Positions 8,713 through 16,692 of a stretch of DNA of 41,342 nucleotides are shown piece by piece; the first letter of the stretch is position 1, and each line of letters begins with the position of its first letter. The stretch spans positions 18,033-59,374 of the forward strand of contig DJWE01000049.1 of assembly GCA_002441465.1 (NCBI GenBank), in the 5' to 3' direction. A program made the translations under genes and the position numbers. The notes under the pieces are model-generated. The model was given only the letters and a program-made list of their open reading frames with translations, did no database searches and was not told the origin of the DNA. This DNA comes from Propionibacteriaceae bacterium UBA6238. Lineage in GTDB: Bacteria > Actinomycetota > Actinomycetes > Propionibacteriales > Propionibacteriaceae.

Positions 8713-11307
8713 ATGGACGTGAACTTCCCTGACCTGACCGACGTCACGGCCGTCCCGACCGGAGACATGCCCGGCGACAAGGTTCAGATCGACCCCACGC
8801 ACGTGGCCAAGGCGCGTGCCGTCTTCCCGGAGTTGTGGCGGCTCCTCCAGCCCCTCCTCGCCGAGGGCGGCAGGGCGGTGGTTGCCGTCTGCGGCGGCTC
8901 CGGTGTGGGCAAGTCCGAGATCGGCTCGCTGCTGGCCTACGGGCTGAACGCACGTGAGGTGGGGGCATACGTGCTCTCCGGTGACAACTATCCCCGGCGG
9001 GTCCCCACTGTGAACGACGCCGAGCGACTGCGCATCTTCCGGGCAGGTGGGGTGCGGGGCCTGATCGCTCGTGGCGCCTATGCCGGGTCGGTGCGCGATC
9101 AGCTGACCGCGCTGCAGGCGTCCGAGCGGGACGCCGATCCCGCCGAGATCGCCGCGCACCCGTGGCTGTCCATCTACCAGAAGGCCGGACGCCGCGCGCT
9201 GGACGGCTATCTGGGGACGCCCGCGGAGACGGACTTCGCCGAACTCGGCGACATTCTGGCGGCGTTCCACTCCGGCGCGTCCGAGCTGACCCTGAAACGG
9301 ATGGGACGCACGCCCGACCAGCTCTGGTATGACGCGGTGGACGTCCGCGGAGTACGGGTGATCGTGCTGGAGTGGACCCACGGCAACTCCGACTTCCTGC
9401 AGGGCGTGGACATCCCGATCCTGCTCAACAGCACCCCGCAGGAGACGCTTGCCCATCGCCGCTCGCGCAGCCGGGACGGGGCAGTGGACAGCCCGTTCAC
9501 CACCACCGTGCTCGAGCTCGAGCAGGCGAAGCTGCAGGCACAGGCGCCGAAGGCGAAGATCATCGTGGCCAAGTCCGGCGAGTTGCTGGATCTCGACGGG
9601 TACCGCGCCGTGATGGGGGCCGACGTGCCGAGCCACGGCCCGATGCTGAACGTGTACCCCGACAGCATCGGCGGAACCCTGTCCGACCTGGTCTCCTTCG
9701 TGCGGCGTCCGGAGCTGGCGGACGTGTTCGGTTCGGCCTACCTGCTGCCCAGCGTGTTCAACACCGACCTCGACCGCGGCTTCTCCGTGATCGACTACAG
9801 CCTCTCCGAGCTGTTCGCCACGTCGGACGACCTCGCCGCCTTGGACGAGGAAGGCATCGACCTCGCCCTCGACGTCATTCTCAACCACGCCTCGGTGCTG
9901 TCGCCGCAGTTCCAGGACGTCCTCGCGCGCGGGGAACGTTCGGCCTACAAGGACTTCTTCATCGACTGGAACGCCTTCTGGGCCGGACATGGCGAGCTCA
10001 CGGCGGAGGGCTACGTGCAGCCCGATCCCGAGCTGATCAAGGACATGTTCTTCCGCAAGCCGGGCCTGCCGATCCTGATGGTGCGGTTGCCCGACGGCAC
10101 CGAGAAGCCCTACTGGAACACCTTCTACCAGGAGGTGCGCTACACGGCTCCGGGCACGCAGGACCTGATTCGGGCGACCGGGCTGCAATACGGACGCGCG
10201 GAGGTGCTCGCCGAGCGGGTGTCGGCGGCACTCGCGTCAGGGCTGCGTCCGGCCGAGGCCGACTTCACCGGCTACGAGGCCGTACGGGACGCGGTGGTCG
10301 ACCTGGTCGAGGGTCGTCGCACCTATCTGGGCCAGATGGACCTGAACATCGAGTCCGACCTGGTCTGGGAGTTCTACGCCGACACGCTCGACAAGCTCGC
10401 CGACTACGGGGCGCGAATCGTCCGACTGGACGCGTTCGCCTACGCGCCCAAGGCGCCCGGATCGCGGAACTTCCTCAACGATCCCGGCACCTGGGATCTG
10501 CTCGCCCGGGTGAAGCAACTGGCCGATCGGCGAGGGCTGTTGCTGCTGCCCGAGATTCACTCCACCTACGCCGAGGGCGTCCATGAGGTGCTGGCGGCGA
10601 AGGGGTTCTTGACCTACGACTTCTTCCTTCCCGGGCTGCTGATCGACGCCCTCGAAAGCGCGGACGCGTCCACGCTGAAGCGGTGGATCGGCGAGTTGCT
10701 CGCGAAAGACATCCATACGGTGAACATGCTCGGCTGTCACGACGGCATCCCGCTGCTCGACCTGAAGGGCCTCCTGGACGAGGAGCGCATCCAGGCCCTG
10801 ATCCATACCATCGTCGGCCGCGGTGGCTACGTGAAGGACCTGCACGGAGCGAAGAACCTGTACTACCAGGTGAACGCCACCTACTTCAGCGCGCTGGGTG
10901 AGAGCGAGGCCCGGCTGCTCCTGGCCCGGGCCGTGCAGCTCTTCATGCCGGGCAAGCCACAGGTCTGGTACCTCGACCTGTTTGCGGGCACGAACGACCA
11001 CGCGGCGGTCGAGTTGGCCGGACCGGGCGGGCACAAGGAGATCAACCGCACCAACTTGGGCGCCGACGACGTGGCGGCGGGGCTGCAACGGCCGGTGGTG
11101 CGACGTCAGCTCGAGCTGCTGAGGTTCCGCAACACCTTCGGGGCGTTCGGCTTCGACGCCGACTGCGAGGTGGCCGATACGGGGCCGGGGCAACTGGTGA
11201 TCACCTGGCGCAAGGGCAGCCTGTCCGCGACGCTGGCAGCCGACCTGGCGTCGGAGTCGTTCACGATCACTGCGGTCGACGCCGACGGCACCAGCCGTCC
11301 GATCTGA
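8713..11307 (+). CDS. P-loop kinase-like domain fused to a GH13 sucrose-phosphorylase-like domain
   Basis: The 864-residue protein has two parts. Residues about 1-310 look like a phosphoribulokinase/uridine-kinase-type P-loop fold: Walker A GGSGVGKSE at 61-69, then VLSGDNYPRR, VIVLEWTHGN and ILLNSTPQETLAHRRSRSRD. Residues about 311-864 are a GH13 barrel closest to the sucrose phosphorylase subfamily (GH13_18): LNHASVLSPQFQDVLARG, the nucleophile Asp573 in VRLDAFAYAPK, the acid/base Glu614 in LLLPEIH, and the stabilising Asp677 in LGCHDGIP. All three catalytic residues are present. The start ATG 8713 follows GAGGAGTCCAC. No signal peptide is seen, so it is cytosolic. A phosphorylase acting on a phosphorylated or soon-to-be-phosphorylated glucoside is the inference; the substrate is unknown. 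It stands alone, with no sugar transporter next to it. Confidence 0.85.
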   Translation: MDVNFPDLTDVTAVPTGDMPGDKVQIDPTHVAKARAVFPELWRLLQPLLAEGGRAVVAVCGGSGVGKSEIGSLLAYGLNAREVGAYVLSGDNYPRRVPTVNDAERLRIFRAGGVRGLIARGAYAGSVRDQLTALQASERDADPAEIAAHPWLSIYQKAGRRALDGYLGTPAETDFAELGDILAAFHSGASELTLKRMGRTPDQLWYDAVDVRGVRVIVLEWTHGNSDFLQGVDIPILLNSTPQETLAHRRSRSRDGAVDSPFTTTVLELEQAKLQAQAPKAKIIVAKSGELLDLDGYRAVMGADVPSHGPMLNVYPDSIGGTLSDLVSFVRRPELADVFGSAYLLPSVFNTDLDRGFSVIDYSLSELFATSDDLAALDEEGIDLALDVILNHASVLSPQFQDVLARGERSAYKDFFIDWNAFWAGHGELTAEGYVQPDPELIKDMFFRKPGLPILMVRLPDGTEKPYWNTFYQEVRYTAPGTQDLIRATGLQYGRAEVLAERVSAALASGLRPAEADFTGYEAVRDAVVDLVEGRRTYLGQMDLNIESDLVWEFYADTLDKLADYGARIVRLDAFAYAPKAPGSRNFLNDPGTWDLLARVKQLADRRGLLLLPEIHSTYAEGVHEVLAAKGFLTYDFFLPGLLIDALESADASTLKRWIGELLAKDIHTVNMLGCHDGIPLLDLKGLLDEERIQALIHTIVGRGGYVKDLHGAKNLYYQVNATYFSALGESEARLLLARAVQLFMPGKPQVWYLDLFAGTNDHAAVELAGPGGHKEINRTNLGADDVAAGLQRPVVRRQLELLRFRNTFGAFGFDADCEVADTGPGQLVITWRKGSLSATLAADLASESFTITAVDADGTSRPI

Positions 11308-11353
11308 GCCGATCGCCGTCGGTGACCCTCGTCTCCGGCGTCCGGGATCGGCG

Positions 11354-11785
11354 TCAGGACGGGCAGGTGGTGGGGCCGAAAGCGCGCAGCAGAATGGCCG
11401 GAACCATCAACAGGCCGGCGAAGAGCACCCCGCTGAGCGTGGCTGGTCCGCGGCCGAGCAGGATCAGGGTGCCGACCACCAGCAGCAGCGGCCCCGCGGC
11501 ACATGGGCTCGCCGCGACCGGGGCGCCGCGGGAGGGCAAGTAGCTCGCCACGACGATGGCGCCCAGCGCCGAGAGCAGCCCGAGGACGGCGAGAATCGCC
11601 GGCTGGGTCGGCCAGCCCGCGATCGCCGCAGACGCCGGGACCAGCGCCGCGGTGATCGCGATCGCGGCGACGGTGTGCCGACTGCCCCAGGCAACCTTCC
11701 AATAGGCGAGTCCGGAGAGGCGCTCGGGACGCACCGCGTCGAGCGCCCGCGGCACCCGGCCGAAGAACTCCTCCGGTGAATCCAT
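11354..11785 (-). CDS. Small membrane protein of unknown function
   Basis: I do not recognise this 143-residue protein. It has four hydrophobic segments after a charged N-terminus (MDSPEEFFGRVPRALDAVRPERL). Two cysteines are notable, one in SPCAAG before the third segment and one in the last five residues (TTCPS). The start ATG 11785 is preferred because conserved-looking sequence begins there, although a longer frame is open. A CsoR/CstR-type operator lies 55 bases upstream, which suggests a link to copper or to reactive sulfur. It converges on the kinase-GH13 gene. Confidence 0.6.
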   Translation of the reverse strand: MDSPEEFFGRVPRALDAVRPERLSGLAYWKVAWGSRHTVAAIAITAALVPASAAIAGWPTQPAILAVLGLLSALGAIVVASYLPSRGAPVAASPCAAGPLLLVVGTLILLGRGPATLSGVLFAGLLMVPAILLRAFGPTTCPS

Positions 11786-11839
11786 GATCGATACCGCCTC
11801 TCTGAGGGCTATGGCAGGCATTCGCACGCCCCGACAGAC

Positions 11840-11855
11840 ATACCCTATGGGGTAT
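11840..11855. promoter_or_regulatory. CsoR/CstR-type operator candidate
   Basis: ATACCCTATGGGGTAT has the TACCC-N4-GGGTA layout known for repressors of the CsoR/CstR/FrmR family. It overlaps the end of a minus-strand -10 box, TAGAAT (11854-11859), which points to control of the small membrane protein. No CsoR-like gene is in the window. Confidence 0.55.
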
Positions 11856-12004
11856 TCTACCGGGTCGTCGGCGGACGTCGCGTCATCCCGACGGTTGCCC
11901 GGCCACCAGGGTGTGGGGGAGAGTGGCCCGGTGCACGAGGTCCGGACCGCAGCGCAGCGCTCACCCGAACCTGCCGGGGCCCGTGAATTGGCGAAGGAGA
12001 TCCG

Positions 12005-12805
12005 GTGAGTGTGACGGGGCGGCTCGGACCGATCGTCGAGCCGGGCGCGGAACTGTCCGCGTCCGACGCGGAGCGATTCGCGCGTCACCTGCCGATCCCC
12101 GGGCTGGGCGAGACGGCCCAGCGTCGGCTCCGTGCGGCGAGGGTGTGCGTGGTGGGCGCCGGGGGACTGGGTAGCCCGGCTCTGCTCTACCTTGCCGCAG
12201 CCGGAGTCGGAACCTTGGGCGTGGTGGACGCCGACCTGGTCGAGCTGGCCAATCTGCAACGACAGGTGTTGCACACCACCGCGGGCATCGGGACGCCGAA
12301 GGCGGCCAGCGCGGCGGCCCGGCTGGCCGAGCTGGATCCGGGGCTGCGGGTCGTGGAGCACCCCGTCCGGCTGGACGCGGGCAACGCGACCGAGATCCTG
12401 TCCGGCTACGACCTGGTGATCGATGCCGTGGACAACTATCCGACTCGCTATCTCATCTCCGATACCTGCGCCGACGTGGGTCTCCCGGTGGTGTGGGGTG
12501 CCGTGCGGGTGACCCGCGCCCAGGTGAGCGTGTTCTGGAGCCGACCGTACGGCCCGGACGGCCCGCTGCCGGGAATCACGCTGCGCGATCTCTATCCCGA
12601 TCCGCCCGACCCGTCCAGCTGGGTCACCGCGGCACAGGTGGGCGTGCTCGGTGCGATGTGCGGCCAGGTCGGCGCGCTGATGGCGAGTGAAGCGATCAAG
12701 CTGATCACCGGAGCCGGGCAGCCGTTGTTCGGTCGCCTGCTCTACCTGGACACGATGGCGGCTTCGGTGGCCGAGGTGCCGCTCTCCCCGAGGAGGACCC
12801 CATGA
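12005..12805 (+). CDS. MoeB/ThiF-like adenylyltransferase lacking the zinc cysteines
   Basis: This family activates the C-terminal glycine of a small ubiquitin-like sulfur carrier such as MoaD. The 266-residue protein has the E1-like nucleotide fold: the ATP loop VVGAGGLGSPALLYLAAAGVG, then VDADLVELANLQRQVLH with the conserved Asp and Arg, and VIDAVDNYPTRYLI. The two CxxC pairs that bind zinc in MoeB are gone: the expected CYRCLFP segment reads TLRDLYP, and the C-terminal pair is missing too. There is no rhodanese domain as in MoeZ. The start is GTG 12005 after GAAGGAGA. It overlaps moaC as ATGA, so a molybdopterin role is likely. Confidence 0.82.
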   Translation: MSVTGRLGPIVEPGAELSASDAERFARHLPIPGLGETAQRRLRAARVCVVGAGGLGSPALLYLAAAGVGTLGVVDADLVELANLQRQVLHTTAGIGTPKAASAAARLAELDPGLRVVEHPVRLDAGNATEILSGYDLVIDAVDNYPTRYLISDTCADVGLPVVWGAVRVTRAQVSVFWSRPYGPDGPLPGITLRDLYPDPPDPSSWVTAAQVGVLGAMCGQVGALMASEAIKLITGAGQPLFGRLLYLDTMAASVAEVPLSPRRTP

Positions 12806-13272
12806 CCGACTTCACCCACCTCGACCAGGCCGGACGGGCCCGCATGGTCGACGTCACCGGCAAGGAGGTGACCGTGCGGGCTGCCACGGCCGAGGGCTTC
12901 GTCCGGTGCTCGCCAGAGGTGGTCGCACGCTTGCGGACGGGCGCGGTGCCGAAGGGAGACGTCCTCGCGGTGGCCCGGATCGCGGGCATCGCCGCGGCCA
13001 AGCGAACGCCTGAGCTGCTGCCGCTGGCCCACGTGATCGGCGTCCACGGGGTGGAGTTGGACGCCGAGGTGGTCGATGAAGGGATTGCGCTGCGGGCCAC
13101 CGTCCGTACTGCCGATCGGACCGGGGTGGAGATGGAGGCGCTTACTGCCGTGTCGGTGGCTGCCCTCGCCGTGGTCGACATGGTGAAGGGGCTGGACAGG
13201 GCGGTCGAGATCGGGCCGATCCGCCTGATCGCGAAGTCGGGCGGTCGGTCTGGAGAGTGGCGTCGCGGCTGA
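12802..13272 (+). CDS. moaC: Cyclic pyranopterin monophosphate synthase MoaC
   Basis: MoaC turns the MoaA product into cyclic pyranopterin monophosphate, the first stable intermediate of molybdenum cofactor synthesis. The 156-residue protein has the full family pattern: MVDVTGKEVTVRAA, then KGDVLAVARIAGIAAAKRT, LLPLAHVIGVHG, a GVEMEALTAVSVAALAVVDMVKGLD stretch and the end AVEIGPIRLIAKSGG. The catalytic lysine/aspartate region (DMVK) is intact. It is translationally coupled to the MoeB-like gene. MoaA is not in this window. Confidence 0.96.
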   Translation: MTDFTHLDQAGRARMVDVTGKEVTVRAATAEGFVRCSPEVVARLRTGAVPKGDVLAVARIAGIAAAKRTPELLPLAHVIGVHGVELDAEVVDEGIALRATVRTADRTGVEMEALTAVSVAALAVVDMVKGLDRAVEIGPIRLIAKSGGRSGEWRRG

Positions 13273-13353
13273 GTCGACGGCCTCGTTCGCAGCGGCGGAT
13301 GAGGGTGGCCTCCCGGATTCGGGACGCGGATTCCCCGGGAGCGCCGCTCTGGC

Positions 13354-13785
13354 TCACAGCCCCGACCAGCGGTAGCTGCCGTCCGACTCGAACTGCTGCT
13401 TCCAGACCGGCAGCTCGGCCTTGACCCGCTCGACCAGGTGCTCGCAGACGGCGAAGGCGAGCGCGCGATGCGGGGAGGACACAGCCACGACAAAGGCGGT
13501 CTCGCCCACCTCCAGATGGCCGACCCGGTGCACGGCGGCCACCGTGCACCGGCCGTCGGGGTCGGCGACGGCGAGCGCATCGGTGACGATCTCGCCGATC
13601 CGCGTCGGCGCGGAGGGGTGACAGGTGTAGTCCAGGGACACGACCGTGCCCGACGCCTGCGGATCGTGGTCGCGGACCATGCCCACGAACAGCGCCACCG
13701 CTCCGGCATCGGGACGAGCGACGAGGTCGAGCAACTCGGCTGCCGCGACCGGGGCGTCCCGCACCTCGGCGAGCACGACGCCCAT
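13354..13785 (-). CDS. moaE: Molybdopterin synthase large subunit MoaE
   Basis: MoaE and thiocarboxylated MoaD insert the dithiolene sulfurs into the pterin. The 143-residue protein shows GAVALFVGMVRDHD, the LDYTCHPSA segment, VHRVGHLEVGETAFVVAVSSPHRA, and the active-site end VKAELPVWKQQF with both conserved lysines. The start ATG 13785 overlaps the mogA-like stop as TGATG, so the two are co-translated. No moaD gene is seen nearby. Confidence 0.95.
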   Translation of the reverse strand: MGVVLAEVRDAPVAAAELLDLVARPDAGAVALFVGMVRDHDPQASGTVVSLDYTCHPSAPTRIGEIVTDALAVADPDGRCTVAAVHRVGHLEVGETAFVVAVSSPHRALAFAVCEHLVERVKAELPVWKQQFESDGSYRWSGL

Positions 13786-14270
13786 CAGTGGTCGCCTCCG
13801 GCCAGCTGATCGAGCACGTGCCGGACCAGGGGGAGCAGTACTTCGGTACCTTCGCGGGCGGCGTTCGGGCTCCCGGGCAGATTCGCCACCAGTGCACCGC
13901 CGACCCCGTCGGAGGCATCGACCACACCCACGAGCCCACGACTCAGCGCCGCATGCGCGGAGTGCTCGATCCCGCGGGCACGGAGCAACTCGGCGACGCC
14001 GGGCAGCAGTCGATCCAGCACCGGACGGGTGCCTTCCGGAGTGCGGTCACGCGGACCGACGCCGGTACCGCCGGTGGTGATCACCAGGTGTGCGCCGGCG
14101 TCCAGGGCCTCCCGCAGCGCGGTGCGAACCGACTCCTCCCCGTCGGGAACCACGACCAGCGAGACCTCGTACCCGGCAGCAGCCACAGCGGCGACCACTG
14201 CAGGCCCCGACCTGTCCTCGCCGACGCCGGCTGCGCAACGGTCGGAAACGGTGATCACCCGACTCAGCAT
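13785..14270 (-). CDS. Molybdopterin adenylyltransferase, MogA/MoaB type
   Basis: The enzyme adenylates molybdopterin before metal insertion. The 161-residue protein has the fold's hallmarks: VITVSDRCAAG, the dinucleotide-like loop VITTGGTGVGPRDRTPEGT and NLPGSPNAAREG. Family members are called MogA or MoaB and cannot be told apart by eye. The start ATG 14270 lies six bases after a TAGGGT -10 box, so this gene probably has its own leaderless promoter, although mod and immA-like genes lie upstream on the same strand. The -10 box overlaps the TAG stop of the upstream peptidase gene. Confidence 0.93.
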   Translation of the reverse strand: MLSRVITVSDRCAAGVGEDRSGPAVVAAVAAAGYEVSLVVVPDGEESVRTALREALDAGAHLVITTGGTGVGPRDRTPEGTRPVLDRLLPGVAELLRARGIEHSAHAALSRGLVGVVDASDGVGGALVANLPGSPNAAREGTEVLLPLVRHVLDQLAGGDH

Positions 14271-14276
14271 GCGCCC

Positions 14277-14282
14277 ACCCTA
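14277..14282 (-). promoter_or_regulatory. Leaderless -10 box for the mogA-like gene
   Basis: TAGGGT lies six bases before ATG 14270. Its first three bases are the stop codon of the upstream peptidase gene. Confidence 0.5.
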
Positions 14283-14735
14283 GCCAGACGGTCCTAGCTC
14301 GGCCGGTTCGGGCTGCGCGGTCGGCTCGGACTGGAGTCGCCGGCGCAGATAGTGCACCTCGGCGGGATGCAGGTGGCGGAGCCGGGCGGCAAGCGTGTCC
14401 TCGTCCACCCAGAGCTCCTGCGCGGCCTCGGCGGGCGAACTCGTCCAGGCGAGTGCGTCGGCGAGCTCGCCGATGCCGATCAGCTTCCGGGCCACGGCGC
14501 GGTCGATCGCAGCCTCCTCCCGGGCGGCCAGCACGGCGTCGGCGGGCGCCGGCCCGAGCCGGATGTGCTCGACCTCGTGCGCCAGGGTGCACCGCCGCTC
14601 CGCCTGCAGCATTCGGCTGTCGAGGGTGACCGTGCGGGCACCGAAATCGGTGACCCCGATCAGGTCGGACGGCAACCGGCCCCAGCGCAGGGCCCAGTCG
14701 GAGAGGGTGTGGAACTCGCGCCATGGATCGTGCAT
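14280..14735 (-). CDS. ImmA/IrrE-type zinc metallopeptidase
   Basis: The 151-residue protein carries the zinc-binding helix HEVEH at 53-57 in TLAHEVEHIRLGP, preceded by the strand GARTVTLDSRM, as in ImmA/IrrE peptidases that cleave repressors. A downstream acidic segment (AAREEAAID) supplies the likely third metal ligand. The C-terminal third (WTSSPAEAAQELWVDEDTLAARLRHL) resembles a small helical domain. ATG 14735 is chosen; longer frames upstream look non-coding. No XRE-type partner repressor lies next to it, which is unusual. It sits between modC and the mogA-like gene on the same strand, so it may just be co-transcribed. Confidence 0.75.
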   Translation of the reverse strand: MHDPWREFHTLSDWALRWGRLPSDLIGVTDFGARTVTLDSRMLQAERRCTLAHEVEHIRLGPAPADAVLAAREEAAIDRAVARKLIGIGELADALAWTSSPAEAAQELWVDEDTLAARLRHLHPAEVHYLRRRLQSEPTAQPEPAELGPSG

Positions 14736-14835
14736 GCGGTCAGTCTGCTGGTTGCCACTGACACGCACGCGCGACGGCGGCAGACGGCTGCGGCGTCGAT
14801 GAGCCGGCCGCGGCCGCGCCCGCTCTCCGCGCGGC

Positions 14836-15897
14836 TCAGCGTCCGTACACCCGCACCTGGGTGGCCTTGGCCACCGCTTGCACGGTCAGTCCGGGACGCA
14901 GGTCGAGTTCGGCCACCGACTGTGCGGTGACGTCCGCCGCGAGGAGTTGCCCTGCGGTCTCCAGATGCACGCGCGCCACCTCGCCTCTGGGCTCGATCGA
15001 GGTCACCACCGCAGCCAGCACGTTGCGCGGGCTCCCGCCGGGGGCCGCCAGATGCAGGCTCAGGGCAGCCGGTGCGACCGCGGCCAGAGCCGGCTCGCCG
15101 GGGTTCGGCGGCTGGTCGGGATCGGCGAGCCCCACCAGCCGGACGCCGGGCGCCAGCTCCAGCGAGTCGTGCCCCGACGCCGTCCCGGTGAGCAGATTGG
15201 TGCCGCCCAGGCGGGCCAGGAACGCGGTGGTCGGGCGGGCCAGCAGGGGTGAGGTGGAGCCGGTCTCGACCACCCGTCCGGCCTCCAGCACGGCGACCCG
15301 GTCAGCGATCGTCCAGATGTCCAGCACCTCGTGGGTGACCAGCACGGCGGTGCGTCCGCGGAGTCGCTGGCCGAGACTGTGCCGCACCTCCGCGGCGACG
15401 GCCACGTCCAGACCGGCCAGCGGCTCATCGAGCAGCACCACCGCGGGATCGGTCGCGAGCGCACGGGCGAGGGCCACCCGTTGCGCCTGGCCGCCGGACA
15501 GCGCGTGCGGGTGGCGGGACGCGAGCGCGGCGCAGCCCACCGCGTCCAGCTCCGTCAGCGCTCGTGCCCGGGCCTTCGCCGGAGCGACGCCGGCCGCCCG
15601 CGGTCCGAAGGCGACGTTCGCGAGCACGTCGAGGTGGGGAAAGAGAGCCGTGTCCTGGGTGAGCAGGACGGCATGGCGCCGGTGCGGCGGGTCGAACCGG
15701 GTGGGTCCGGCCACCTCGCGTCCCCCGATCGCGACGGTCCCGGCACTCGGACGGGCCAGGCCCGCGATCAGGTGCAACAGCGTGGTCTTGCCCGCCCCGT
15801 TGGGGCCGACGATCGCGCTCACCGTCCCTTCCGGCAGGTCGAGCGCAAGATCGACACCGCGCTCGGCGACGCAGGCGCGTACCGTGACCGCGCTCAC
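14836..15897 (-). CDS. modC: Molybdate ABC transporter ATPase
   Basis: The 353-residue protein is an ABC ATPase with Walker A GPNGAGKTT at 31-39, Q-loop in LLTQDTALFPHLDV, signature LSGGQAQR, Walker B VVLLDEPLAGLD and the switch histidine in VLVTHEVLD. The C-terminal ~70 residues form a TOBE/Mop-like domain that binds oxyanion. The start is GTG 15897, overlapping the modB stop. It powers molybdate import together with ModB and ModA encoded just upstream. Confidence 0.92.
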   Translation of the reverse strand: MSAVTVRACVAERGVDLALDLPEGTVSAIVGPNGAGKTTLLHLIAGLARPSAGTVAIGGREVAGPTRFDPPHRRHAVLLTQDTALFPHLDVLANVAFGPRAAGVAPAKARARALTELDAVGCAALASRHPHALSGGQAQRVALARALATDPAVVLLDEPLAGLDVAVAAEVRHSLGQRLRGRTAVLVTHEVLDIWTIADRVAVLEAGRVVETGSTSPLLARPTTAFLARLGGTNLLTGTASGHDSLELAPGVRLVGLADPDQPPNPGEPALAAVAPAALSLHLAAPGGSPRNVLAAVVTSIEPRGEVARVHLETAGQLLAADVTAQSVAELDLRPGLTVQAVAKATQVRVYGR

Positions 15898-16685
15898 GAC
15901 GGCACGCTCCCGGTTCGGCCCAGGCGCGCGGTGGCCGCGACCAGCAGCGCCGCGATCGCGACCAGCACCACCGAGAGGGCGATCGCGGTGTCGGTGTCCA
16001 CCTCGCGCTGCAGGTAGATCTCCAGTGGCAGCGTCCTCGTGGTGCCCTGCAGCGAGCCCGCGAAGGTGATCGTCGCGCCGAACTCGCCCAGCGCCCGGGC
16101 GAACGACAGCGCCGCGCCGGATCCGATCGCCGGGGCGACCAGGGGCAGCGTGACCCGCCGCAGCACGGTGGTCGGACGCGCGCCGAGGGTGGCCGCGACC
16201 ACGTCGTACCGGTCCCGCGCCGAGCGCAGCGCGCCCTCGACCGAGACCACCAGGTACGGCATCGCGACGAACGTCTGGGCCACCACGACGGCTGCGGTGG
16301 TGAACGCGAGATCGATACCCGCGGACGCGAGCGTCCCACCCAGCCAGGTGCGTCGGCCGAGGGCGACGAGCAGGGCGAGACCGGCGACGACGGGGGGCAG
16401 CACCATCGGCACGGTGGCGAGTATCCGGCCGAAGCTCGCCCAGCGACCGCGGCCCCGGGACAGGACCAGGGCCAGTGGCAGTCCGAGGACGAGCGAGACC
16501 GCGGTGGTCAGGACGCAGGTGCGCAGGCTGAGCCCCAGCGCGTCGAGCGCGGCCGGGGTGGCCAGCAGGGCGGGCAGCCGCACCCACGGCACCCGGACCA
16601 GCATTGCGAGCAAGGGGACGGCGAGGAACACCGCCGCGGCTGCGGCGGGGACGGCGACCCAGCGGGGGAGCGCGGGCCGGATCAC
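15894..16685 (-). CDS. modB: Molybdate ABC transporter permease
   Basis: The 263-residue membrane protein has about six helices and the ABC-permease EAA loop at YDVVAATLGARPTTVLRRVTLPLVAPAI. Two further ModB traits are ATVPMVLPPVVAGLALL and the FARALGEFGATITFAG segment. It is seven bases downstream of modA and overlaps modC. Confidence 0.93.
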   Translation of the reverse strand: MIRPALPRWVAVPAAAAAVFLAVPLLAMLVRVPWVRLPALLATPAALDALGLSLRTCVLTTAVSLVLGLPLALVLSRGRGRWASFGRILATVPMVLPPVVAGLALLVALGRRTWLGGTLASAGIDLAFTTAAVVVAQTFVAMPYLVVSVEGALRSARDRYDVVAATLGARPTTVLRRVTLPLVAPAIGSGAALSFARALGEFGATITFAGSLQGTTRTLPLEIYLQREVDTDTAIALSVVLVAIAALLVAATARLGRTGSVPS

Positions 16686-16692
16686 GACGGCC

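Noticed and set aside
8446..10188. Minus-strand frame of 580 codons opposite the kinase-GH13 gene
   Set aside because: It runs across the PadR operator and the start of a strongly supported gene. It has no ribosome site and no domain pattern.
11856..12004. Possible molybdenum-cofactor or other riboswitch before the MoeB-like gene
   Set aside because: Only a short GGCCAC/GTGGCC repeat with a long loop is visible, and no aptamer consensus that I know can be matched.
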